From the IMG/VR virus record IMGVR_UViG_3300009706_000686, positions 1 to 20,080 of that record: a stretch of DNA of 20,080 bases; one strand, given 5' to 3'. The stretch is from a virus. Positions 14,265 through 20,080 of the stretch are shown here, piece after piece (position 1 is the stretch's first letter; the number at the start of each line of letters is the position of its first letter). Below the pieces are notes generated by a model. That model saw nothing but the letters and a program-made list of their open reading frames with translations, searched no databases and was not told the origin of the DNA. The position numbers and the translations under genes were made by a program.

Positions 14265-15902
14265 ATGGCAGAGTTTGTAGATCCCTCAATGCTCGAAGGT
14301 GCCCCATCTCCTTTCACGGGGGAGAAGGCATCCGACCCAGTAGTGGAGTCACCGTCTGGCATCCCCGCTCGGGCTGAGAGGGCTGCCCAGTCGCCGGGTG
14401 GCAACAACGGACGCAACGACCCGGCGCTCTCCGACGTAGAGATCTTCAATCTGGCGCTCGGAGTGTGGGGTGACCCGGAGATAGCGGCCACGATGGTAGC
14501 TATCGCACTCGCCGAGTCCGGTGGCATACCGACACGTGACGGGGACTCCTCGTCTGACCGTGGCCTGTTTCAAATCAACTACATCCACCACGAGGGTCTC
14601 CGCAACGCTGATCCACCGATCATCTCCAACACCTCAGACTTGTACGACCCGGCCACCAATGCGGCTGCCGCCTACTGGGTGGCCTCACGGAACAACGACG
14701 GTATCGACCTGTCCCGGTGGGCGGTGACGGATAACAGCGACGGTGGTGCCGCCTACAAGAGGTATGAGGACCGAGCGTTAGCTGCCGCCCAGCAGGAGGG
14801 TTACACCGTCTCAGGCGACTTCTCCGGTCGTGATGGCTACGGCGACATCAGGTCGTTCGGTTCCTCAGGCAGCGGATCAGGTACCTCTGGGGCGAACCCC
14901 GGTTCTGGTGCCAACATCGACCCCGACTCAGGGGTGCCAGCGAATCTCGACTCGGACAACGATGGCACTGACCCGCTGTCCGAGATGACAGACGAACAGC
15001 TCCAAGAGACCGTGATCACGGCGCTTCCATTCTTCTTGAGCTTCATGGAAATCCCCGAACTGAGGGAGATCTTCATCTCCGCTGCCAGGGACGGCAGGTC
15101 CACAGACGAGGGGTACATCCGCTCGAAGCTGATGGTGACGGAATGGTGGAAGTCTCGCTCCGAGTCTCAGCGTGTCCTCGTAGGCGAGAAGGCGACTGAC
15201 CCGAAGCTGTATTACGACAAGCTGGTAGCGGTAGCGAGGGAGCTGCGAGGCATCTACCTCGATCTGGGGTACATGCCCCCGGCTGGTGATCCGTTCTCCA
15301 ACTTCGATGTCGCATCCCCCCTCTACGCACAGGCTGAGGCTTACCTGTTGACAGGCATGAAGGCGGCTGAGATGACGGACATGCTCACCAGGGCCACAGT
15401 CCTCGGTGTGCCCTTCGACCCGGCCAACGCCACCCCCTCAGGTACCTTGGCCTCTTCGATGGAGTCTGTCATCACTCTGGCCGCTTCGTTCATGGTCATG
15501 ATGACTGATGCTGAGGCGTTCAACTTCGCTCAGCAGATAGCGATAGGTGACATCACCAAGGACGGGGTACGTGACCTGATCCGAGATCAGGCGATCTCCA
15601 AGTTCGCTTACGACGACAAGATCGTCGAGCGCATCAGGGCCGGATTCACCCCTGACCAACTGTTCTCTCAGCACAAGCAGGTCATAGCGCAAACCCTTGG
15701 GCAGGACGTGAACTCCATCGACTTTATGAACAACCCCACCTACGGGCAGGTCTTGAACGGCGGGGCCGACGGCAAGTCGATGTCGGTGAATGAGGCAGAG
15801 ACATACATTCGGGGTACACCTCAGGGCCGGAAATCACGTACTGTGCAGAAGGACGGGGCAGCCGTATGGCTCGGGCTCCGCAAATCGCTTGGATTGAGCT
15901 GA
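14265..15902 (+). CDS. virion lytic transglycosylase-domain protein (545 aa)
   Basis: Residues about 57-180 form a lysozyme-like/SLT domain: the catalytic Glu84 in IALAESGG, the DRGLFQIN motif (98-105), and YDPATNAAAAYWVA with DLSRWAV (127-155). Such domains cut peptidoglycan glycan strands, here probably to open a local hole for DNA entry, as the gp16 domain does in T7. A Ser/Gly linker (about 197-236, SGSGSGTSGANPGSG) leads to a helical C-terminal part. That part contains a hydrophobic helix (VITLAASFMVMM), GFTPDQLFSQHKQVIAQTLG, and a terminal SVNEAETYIRGTPQGRKSRT block, a layout I associate with phage internal proteins. There is no signal peptide, so delivery would be from the virion rather than by secretion. 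The TGA stop overlaps the next ATG by one base (TGATG). Confidence 0.8.
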   Translation: MAEFVDPSMLEGAPSPFTGEKASDPVVESPSGIPARAERAAQSPGGNNGRNDPALSDVEIFNLALGVWGDPEIAATMVAIALAESGGIPTRDGDSSSDRGLFQINYIHHEGLRNADPPIISNTSDLYDPATNAAAAYWVASRNNDGIDLSRWAVTDNSDGGAAYKRYEDRALAAAQQEGYTVSGDFSGRDGYGDIRSFGSSGSGSGTSGANPGSGANIDPDSGVPANLDSDNDGTDPLSEMTDEQLQETVITALPFFLSFMEIPELREIFISAARDGRSTDEGYIRSKLMVTEWWKSRSESQRVLVGEKATDPKLYYDKLVAVARELRGIYLDLGYMPPAGDPFSNFDVASPLYAQAEAYLLTGMKAAEMTDMLTRATVLGVPFDPANATPSGTLASSMESVITLAASFMVMMTDAEAFNFAQQIAIGDITKDGVRDLIRDQAISKFAYDDKIVERIRAGFTPDQLFSQHKQVIAQTLGQDVNSIDFMNNPTYGQVLNGGADGKSMSVNEAETYIRGTPQGRKSRTVQKDGAAVWLGLRKSLGLS

Positions 15903-17251
15903 TGGCTAGAGCAGACAGAGAAGCCCTATACGGTCCCAGTGGTGCCACCACCGAACAGGCGATGGTCGAGCGGATCTTCCAGAACTACTCCACACCTAAC
16001 CGCTACAACGAGAGGGTCGGTGCCGGTGAAGCGGTGGATGTCAACAACGACATCGACTTTCTGACCTCACAGTGGTTGGGTCCGTTGGCTAGGGCAGCGG
16101 GCATCGACATCGCCCCACAGCAGATGCGGTATTTCGCTGACCAAGTCCTCCGTGGCAATCTGGATCAGGATGGCGCCACTGAGGGCATGAGGCAGGAGGC
16201 GGTACGCAACGGGTTCATGGGTGCTGACGGTACGACGCGTCCTTACGTGGACCCCAACGATGAGGGGGAGATGGAGATTCCTGAGGTTGTGAACCCTGGC
16301 AACAACAACGGTGGCGGCAGCACAGGCGGCAGCACAGGTGGTGGAGGTGGTGGTGATACAGGCGGAGGCGGAGGCGGAGGTGGCGGTGGCACTGAGCCCC
16401 CTCCAGACACATTCGACTATGACACGTTCGACCTGATCAAGAGCCTCCTATTCTCGTATGGGTTGGACTCGCTGGTGGGGACCGTCGAGTTGTGGATTCA
16501 GGAGGAGGCGTCCGAAGACGAGATCGAGCTACGCCTCCACGGCGAACAGGCATTCAAAGACCGGTTCCCTGCCATACGTATGATCGACGAACTCAACCAA
16601 GGCGTTGGACCCGGACAGCACCGTGCGAACATCAGTCCCAGGGACTACATGGATCTGGAAGACGACTACTTCGGCTACCTGTCCAGGGTCGGGTTGGCTG
16701 ACGCCTTCTTCACGAGGGACAGGGTCGCGTGGTGGATCTTCGGGGGGAACTCACCGTTGGAGATCTCAAGGCGTGTGACCAACGGGGTGTCTGCCATGCA
16801 GCTTGCCTCTGAGGAGACACGAGACTTCTTCCGAGACACCTACGGGGTAGACGGCGACGTAGCCCTAGCCGCCTACATGCTTGACCCTGGGAACCTTGAG
16901 GACGAACTGACCCGACAGGTCGAGGTGTCCCAGATCGGTGGCCGTTCGACGATCGCCAACATCGGCATAGGTGCAGCCGGGGCCAAACGGCTCGCCGAGT
17001 TGGGCATTTCTGCCCAAGAGGCAGGCACCCAGTTCCAGAACATCAACCGACGTGGCGCACTGTTCCGTGAGAGTGTCTCAGAGTCCACGGACCTGACGAA
17101 AGAGGGCGCAGGCGTTGACTCTGCGTTCGGTTTGGACGACGGGAAAGCCGAAGATCAGCTCGCCAAACGACTACGAGCTCGCCAAGCTGCCTTCCGTGGT
17201 GGCGGGGGCGCATTCGTGAACAACCGCACAAGCGGGTTCGGGAGTGCGTAA
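15902..17251 (+). CDS. putative internal virion protein with poly-Gly linker (449 aa)
   Basis: The protein has two parts joined by a long Gly-rich linker at residues 137-163 (NNGGGSTGGSTGGGGGGDTG...). The N-terminal part (1-130) is helical (MVERIFQNYS, LARAAGIDIAPQQMRYFADQ). The C-terminal part begins DTFDLIKSLLFSYGLDSLVG and continues with RFPAIRMIDELNQGVG, SPRDYMDLEDDYFGYLSRVG and SPLEISRRVTNG. This layout is reminiscent of structural proteins of actinobacterial phages. It ends with a basic, Gly-rich tail. The start at 15902 overlaps the previous stop (TGATG) and is preferred to the in-frame ATG at 15866, which would add 12 residues inside the upstream gene. It is the last of the four-gene ejection-type block and is followed by a hairpin. 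Exact function is unknown. Confidence 0.7.
   Translation: MARADREALYGPSGATTEQAMVERIFQNYSTPNRYNERVGAGEAVDVNNDIDFLTSQWLGPLARAAGIDIAPQQMRYFADQVLRGNLDQDGATEGMRQEAVRNGFMGADGTTRPYVDPNDEGEMEIPEVVNPGNNNGGGSTGGSTGGGGGGDTGGGGGGGGGGTEPPPDTFDYDTFDLIKSLLFSYGLDSLVGTVELWIQEEASEDEIELRLHGEQAFKDRFPAIRMIDELNQGVGPGQHRANISPRDYMDLEDDYFGYLSRVGLADAFFTRDRVAWWIFGGNSPLEISRRVTNGVSAMQLASEETRDFFRDTYGVDGDVALAAYMLDPGNLEDELTRQVEVSQIGGRSTIANIGIGAAGAKRLAELGISAQEAGTQFQNINRRGALFRESVSESTDLTKEGAGVDSAFGLDDGKAEDQLAKRLRARQAAFRGGGGAFVNNRTSGFGSA
16309..16390 (+). repeat. GGN-rich low-complexity tract coding a Gly linker
   Basis: About 80 bases consist mainly of GGC/GGT/GGA codons with two copies of a GGCGGCAGCACAGG-type unit and a run of GGC-GGA repeats. 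It encodes the flexible Gly linker of the 449-aa protein. Such tracts slip during replication, so its length may vary between relatives. Confidence 0.8.
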
Positions 17252-17255
17252 GCTG

Positions 17256-17286
17256 GGCAACAAGTCCCCCTTCTGGGGAGGGTGCC
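17256..17286 (+). terminator. possible terminator hairpin after the ejection block
   Basis: Inner arms TCCCC (17265-17269) and GGGGA (17275-17279) around a 5-nt loop are framed by GGCA (17256-17259) and TGCC (17283-17286). There is no T-run after it. It sits 5 bases past the stop of the 449-aa gene, in a 107-nt gap that otherwise shows only a short TACCA/TGGTA inverted repeat. Confidence 0.35.
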
Positions 17287-17358
17287 TACCAGCAGACGGT
17301 CATGTTGGTATGGGCCTCCTAAAGACATCGACCGTAACTGTGAAAGAGATACGAGAAC

Positions 17359-17943
17359 ATGACGGATGTAAACTTCACTACCGATGAGACAGGCAACATC
17401 GTCTTGACCCCCGAGCAGCACAATCTGCTACTTAAAGGAAGTCGAGAAGGTATAGCGATCTCAGCGGGAATGGACATGGATAATCCGACCTCGCAGCTAG
17501 TGCTAGATCAGCACTGGACTCCAGAGACCACGGTCGCAGAGATGGAAGGTTGGGTCGAGCAGTACAAAGTCGGCAAGCCTGTCGTCATTGATGACTTGGT
17601 CAACGAGAAGATCCCTGACTCTCCCGAGGGTAAGGTCGAGGAGCGGAACGGTCCAGAGGGAAGTGTCGCATCAGGTGATGTTCGATCCACTTTGGCGAAT
17701 GGGACTTCAGTCCCAGGGAACACCCAAATACTGGACCCAGACTCAGAGGCCAAACAGACCTTTGACAAGCTGACCAACGAAGGGGTACCTGCTGAAGATG
17801 CTCGTGTTGCTTCACTCGACACTCTGCTTTCAGGTCAAGGCGCGATAGGTGCCTTGGATCGGATACGGAGCAGACAGCGTGACGAAGAGGTCGTAGCTAC
17901 GGCGATGGCAGCTCATGAGAACGCTCAAGCAGGGAATCTGTAA
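17359..17943 (+). CDS. putative capsid scaffolding protein (194 aa)
   Basis: This acidic 194-residue protein has no cysteines or membrane segment. It begins with a Thr/Asp-rich stretch (FTTDETGNIVLTPEQHNLLL), has a central Pro/Gly/Glu-rich, probably disordered region (KIPDSPEGKVEERNGPEGSV), and ends in helical segments (AKQTFDKLTNEGVPAEDARV, ALDRIRSRQRDEEVVATAMA). Acidic, flexible proteins with helical C-termini placed just before the major capsid gene are usually scaffolds that guide shell assembly and then leave. The identification rests on that position and composition. A head-completion or other minor virion protein is possible. The start follows a weak purine-rich site (AAAGAGA), and the stop overlaps the next start (TAATG). 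Confidence 0.5.
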   Translation: MTDVNFTTDETGNIVLTPEQHNLLLKGSREGIAISAGMDMDNPTSQLVLDQHWTPETTVAEMEGWVEQYKVGKPVVIDDLVNEKIPDSPEGKVEERNGPEGSVASGDVRSTLANGTSVPGNTQILDPDSEAKQTFDKLTNEGVPAEDARVASLDTLLSGQGAIGALDRIRSRQRDEEVVATAMAAHENAQAGNL

Positions 17944-18314
17944 TGGAGTTCTGCGAGGGGATTGAAAGCTGGGAAGGGGCAGCGTTGTGTGGTCTTAACG
18001 ACACGCAACGTCCGTGCCATTCCTGCAAGATGTCCTACTGGCAGACCGAGTCCCCTTTGCAGCTTGCTAAGTCTGCTGTGCCGAACAGGTACAGGCAGGC
18101 TCACGGCAAGAAACGCATTGAGGACGGAACCATTTCACCTCCCCCGGCTGGACCGAGTGAAGCGTCTATTGCGATGGACCACGCGATTCCTAAAGATGAG
18201 CGTGGTCTGCCCTTCTTGGACAAGAACCTGTCTCCAATGACAGCGAAAGAGATCTCGAATATGGGGTCCAAGTTCGACGAGGGCCGAAGGAACGCAGCAC
18301 AGGGACGACATTGA
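17943..18314 (+). CDS. Cys-containing hypothetical protein before capsid gene (123 aa)
   Basis: This protein is not recognised. Its first 30 residues hold four cysteines (Cys4, Cys16, Cys25, Cys28) and His26, ending in RPCHSCK. They could form a C-x11-C-x8-C-x2-C zinc site. The middle is basic (PNRYRQAHGKKR), then a Pro-rich turn (SPPPAGPSEAS) and a polar C-terminus (SNMGSKFDEGRRNAAQG). There is no HNH nuclease motif. The ATG overlaps the stop of the scaffold candidate by one base, so the two are translationally coupled and likely made together with the capsid protein 36 bp downstream. A role in head assembly is plausible by position only. Confidence 0.65.
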   Translation: MEFCEGIESWEGAALCGLNDTQRPCHSCKMSYWQTESPLQLAKSAVPNRYRQAHGKKRIEDGTISPPPAGPSEASIAMDHAIPKDERGLPFLDKNLSPMTAKEISNMGSKFDEGRRNAAQGRH

Positions 18315-18336
18315 TATGAAGATCCGATAATTTCCC

Positions 18337-18342
18337 AGGAGG
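18337..18342 (+). promoter_or_regulatory. consensus Shine-Dalgarno of the capsid gene
   Basis: AGGAGG lies 7 nt before the ATG at 18350. It is the best ribosome site in the window, as expected for the most abundant virion protein. Confidence 0.85.
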
Positions 18343-18349
18343 AATTGAC

Positions 18350-19480
18350 ATGGCGGCTGACGCAACAGGGGTACTTAGCTCCTACGGCCTGAACGGTGGA
18401 GTCCCAATCTCCATCGACGCAATAATTGACCTGATCGACCCGCTCGATCTTCCACTCCAGAACGGATATGTCCTCGGTGGTGCTCCGGCACTCTCGAACA
18501 TTCCGATCGACAACAAGAAAATCGAATGGCAGGACGACACCCTGTTGGATGCGGTTTCCACTATCAACGAAGGAGGCGAATACGGGATTTCGGATGTCAC
18601 TTTGACAGCCACGGACGGCACACGCTTCAAGGCTGGTGACGTGCTGTACATCGAGGATGAGGCACTGTATGTGTCTTCGGTCAGCACCAACAATCTGACT
18701 GTCATTCGTGCGTTCGCTGGTACTACCGCAGCCGCTCACGCTGACGGGAAAGACATCATCTGTATCGGTCAGGCCCTCCCTGAGGGCAACGATGCTATCG
18801 AGGCGTCCCACGTTGATCGTGACCGTCGGCACAACTTCACTCAGATCTTCGGCCCTCGCAAGGTGCAGGCCACGGGTACTGAGCAGGTGATGCCGAAGTA
18901 CGGTCTCGTTCGAGGCGGTGAAATGCTCTACCAGTTCGATAAGGAGATGATCGAACTTGCGAAGATGGTTGAGCGTGCCCTCATTTATGGGACCCGTTAC
19001 GACGACGCAGTGGACCAGCGCACAATGGGCGGGTTCATGTACTACATTTCCACCAACGAGAACTCGACTGGCACAGCGCTGACTGAGGATCTCATCGGTG
19101 ACCAGATAGCAGCGATGTACAACGCTGGTTCGACACCTGGTCAGGGTTTTACAATGGCCTTGAACTTGGCGAACAAGCGTGTCTTGAATGCCCTCGGCAC
19201 GGTCGAGGTGCAGCGGGCCGACAACGGTCGTGGCACCATCGTCGACTACATGGACTTCGATGTCGGTCGAGTGATGTTCGTTGTCTCCCGCTATATGCGG
19301 AATTCGGATGCGATCATGTACACGGCTGACCAGTGTGCTTTGGCCACTTTGCGTGGATGGCGCGCGGAGCCTCTCGCCAAAACTGGCGATGCTGACAGCC
19401 TTATGGCTGTTGCGGAACTGTCATTCCGTCTGAAGCGTCAGAAGTATGCTGCGAAGTTCACGGGGCTCACCACCACCTAA
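18350..19480 (+). CDS. major capsid protein, SU10-like (DUF5309) family
   Basis: This 376-residue protein matches the SU10-type HK97-fold major capsid family. Key segments are the N-terminal arm (to about residue 60, ending IDNKKIEWQDD), a beta-rich inserted region (TRFKAGDVLYIEDEALYVSS and NLTVIRAFAGTT, about 91-125), and the conserved core block HVDRDRRHNFTQIFGPRKVQ followed by ATGTEQVMPKYG (154-185). After that come ELAKMVERALIYGTR (202-216) and RTMGGFMYYI (224-233), with strands VMFVVSRYM and YTADQCALATLRGW in the last third. The family forms the hexamers and pentamers of the shell. A consensus ribosome site precedes it and a strong hairpin follows, so it is a high-expression unit. The assignment is by recalled family pattern. 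Confidence 0.9.
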   Translation: MAADATGVLSSYGLNGGVPISIDAIIDLIDPLDLPLQNGYVLGGAPALSNIPIDNKKIEWQDDTLLDAVSTINEGGEYGISDVTLTATDGTRFKAGDVLYIEDEALYVSSVSTNNLTVIRAFAGTTAAAHADGKDIICIGQALPEGNDAIEASHVDRDRRHNFTQIFGPRKVQATGTEQVMPKYGLVRGGEMLYQFDKEMIELAKMVERALIYGTRYDDAVDQRTMGGFMYYISTNENSTGTALTEDLIGDQIAAMYNAGSTPGQGFTMALNLANKRVLNALGTVEVQRADNGRGTIVDYMDFDVGRVMFVVSRYMRNSDAIMYTADQCALATLRGWRAEPLAKTGDADSLMAVAELSFRLKRQKYAAKFTGLTTT

Positions 19481-19504
19481 GAAGGGTGACGGTAGTGCTA
19501 ACCT

Positions 19505-19535
19505 GAAGGCCGGGTCCCATTGGGGCTCGGCCTTC
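19505..19535 (+). terminator. terminator hairpin after the capsid gene
   Basis: Outer arms GAAGGCCG (19505-19512) and CGGCCTTC (19528-19535) pair perfectly. An inner GTCCC/GGGGC pair continues the stem around an ATT loop. It is followed by TAGCATTT, a weak T-run. It sits 24 bases after the capsid stop. Confidence 0.75.
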
Positions 19536-19543
19536 TAGCATTT

Positions 19544-19547
19544 GGAG
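19544..19547 (+). promoter_or_regulatory. Shine-Dalgarno of the PGRP-like gene
   Basis: GGAG lies 8 nt before the ATG at 19556. It decides between this start and an ATG at 19548 in another frame, which would give only 13 codons. Confidence 0.55.
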
Positions 19548-19555
19548 ATGACGCT

Positions 19556-20080
19556 ATGTTGTTTGTGGAGCCCAATAACGATCCGGTAAAGGCAGTAGCT
19601 CGGTCTGAGCAGTCTTTGGGGATTGTGTGGTTCGACAACAGGTGGCCGGAGTATGAGGCCGACGATCCACGGGATTGGATTGAGAACCTCAAACGCATGT
19701 TCGAGCCGAAGGCGGCACCGTGGCATTTCTATGTGTCGCAGGCGGGTGAGGTGTTCGAGGGGTTGGGTTGGGATCGGCGTTCGACGTGGCATGAGTTGGG
19801 TCCCCGTAACGGCGACCAGCCGCATTTTGGCAGTAACTCTATAGCTGTCTTCTATCTGGGAACGACGCTCACGGCCGCTGGTCAGCAAGCCTGCCACGAC
19901 GTAACCCAAGAGCACAGGACCCGTTTCTCCAGGTCCTTTCGCCAGTTGGCCTATTCTCAGGTGAACTTGAATAGTGTGGGCGGCAAATGTTTGGCTGGCT
20001 GGCTGAAAGCCGGTGGTCAAGCACCCGAGGGTGGGCTAGCGGACCCTATCGAGATCGGCGACGAGGTCACTCCCCCCGAT
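19556..20080 (+). CDS. PGRP / amidase_2-like domain protein, probably inactive (partial)
   Basis: The gene runs off the right edge after 175 codons. Residues about 20-150 follow the layout of the peptidoglycan-recognition / N-acetylmuramoyl-L-alanine amidase fold. There is a first strand LGIVWFDNRW, then a helix, then APWHFYVSQAGEVFEGLGW (54-72, like the family GYHFLI-x-dG-x-iyeGrGw), SNSIAVFYLG (93-102), and a late GGKCLAGWL (142-150) like the family C-P-G-x-x-L. The zinc ligands are mostly missing: the family His after the first strand is Phe26 here, the late His before the Cys has no counterpart in AYSQVNLNS, and the catalytic Tyr position reads Trp56. Only the Cys145 position remains. It therefore looks like a binding or structural version of the fold rather than an amidase. 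The assignment is by eye. Confidence 0.55.
   Translation, partial: MLFVEPNNDPVKAVARSEQSLGIVWFDNRWPEYEADDPRDWIENLKRMFEPKAAPWHFYVSQAGEVFEGLGWDRRSTWHELGPRNGDQPHFGSNSIAVFYLGTTLTAAGQQACHDVTQEHRTRFSRSFRQLAYSQVNLNSVGGKCLAGWLKAGGQAPEGGLADPIEIGDEVTPPD

Noticed and set aside
13568-14527. Minus-strand open frame of 319 codons spanning the 821/545-aa gene junction
   Set aside because: Low-complexity Ser/Arg/Leu composition, no motif, and full overlap with two well-supported + strand genes.
15866-15901. ATG 15866 as the start of the 449-aa gene
   Set aside because: It lies inside the coding region of the upstream gene with a poorly spaced purine stretch. ATG 15902 overlaps the upstream stop (TGATG), the usual coupled arrangement here.
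16309-16390. The GGN tract as a CRISPR-like or functional DNA repeat
   Set aside because: The units are irregular, in frame, and encode a plain Gly linker between two protein domains.
17943-18314. HNH endonuclease for the Cys-containing 123-aa protein
   Set aside because: The CxxC pair and a DHAIPKDE stretch recall HNH proteins, but the His-Asn-His core and the second CxxC pair are missing.
19536-19589. TAGCAT box 6 nt before ATG 19548, resembling the leaderless pattern
   Set aside because: That ATG opens a frame of only 13 codons. The box overlaps the terminator tail and the true gene starts at 19556 with GGAG, showing that the TANNNT pattern can also arise by chance.

Overview
The window is a contiguous piece of a tailed double-stranded DNA phage (or prophage) genome. 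All recognisable genes lie on the + strand, are tightly packed and often overlap at start and stop. The host is probably an actinobacterium. The evidence is an Rpf-type transglycosylase domain (a family typical of Actinobacteria) in the first complete gene, GC-rich codon use, and several starts with no Shine-Dalgarno site but a TANNNT box 6-7 nt upstream, as in actinobacterial leaderless transcripts. The host call is an inference. No tRNA, CRISPR, insertion sequence, integrase or bacterial housekeeping gene was seen.

Layout. 1-916: the tail of an unidentified Cys-rich gene, an Rpf-like murein hydrolase, a 50-residue protamine-like basic protein and a 66-residue unknown. 932-5092: packaging genes, namely a large terminase carrying an N-terminal HTH like that of small terminases, the portal protein and a 129-residue unknown. 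5140-5562: a small head decoration or fiber-like protein, followed by a 141-nt structured gap with a strong UUCG-loop hairpin. 5704-17251: about 11.5 kb in four consecutive genes (2025, 821, 545 and 449 residues). They look like a set of internal virion or DNA-ejection proteins: the first has an ADP-ribosyltransferase-like segment and a Gly/Ala-rich hydrophobic segment, the third a lytic transglycosylase domain. 17359-19480: a probable scaffold, a small Cys-rich unknown and an SU10-type (DUF5309) major capsid protein. 19556-end: a partial gene with a PGRP/amidase_2-like fold that appears to lack zinc ligands.

How it fits together. Terminase and portal load DNA into a shell made by the capsid protein, probably with the scaffold and decoration protein. 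The four large proteins would be packaged or carried in the virion and delivered at infection, opening the peptidoglycan and possibly modifying a host target. No tape-measure, tail-tube or sheath gene is visible, which together with the ejection-type proteins suggests a podovirus-like virion. Placing the ejection block between portal and capsid genes differs from the T7-type order.

Most notable: the protamine-like peptide with a duplicated SPKRY motif, the HTH-TerL fusion, the ART-like segment with codon use unlike its host gene, the degenerate PGRP protein, and the recurrent TANNNT-N6/7-ATG starts.
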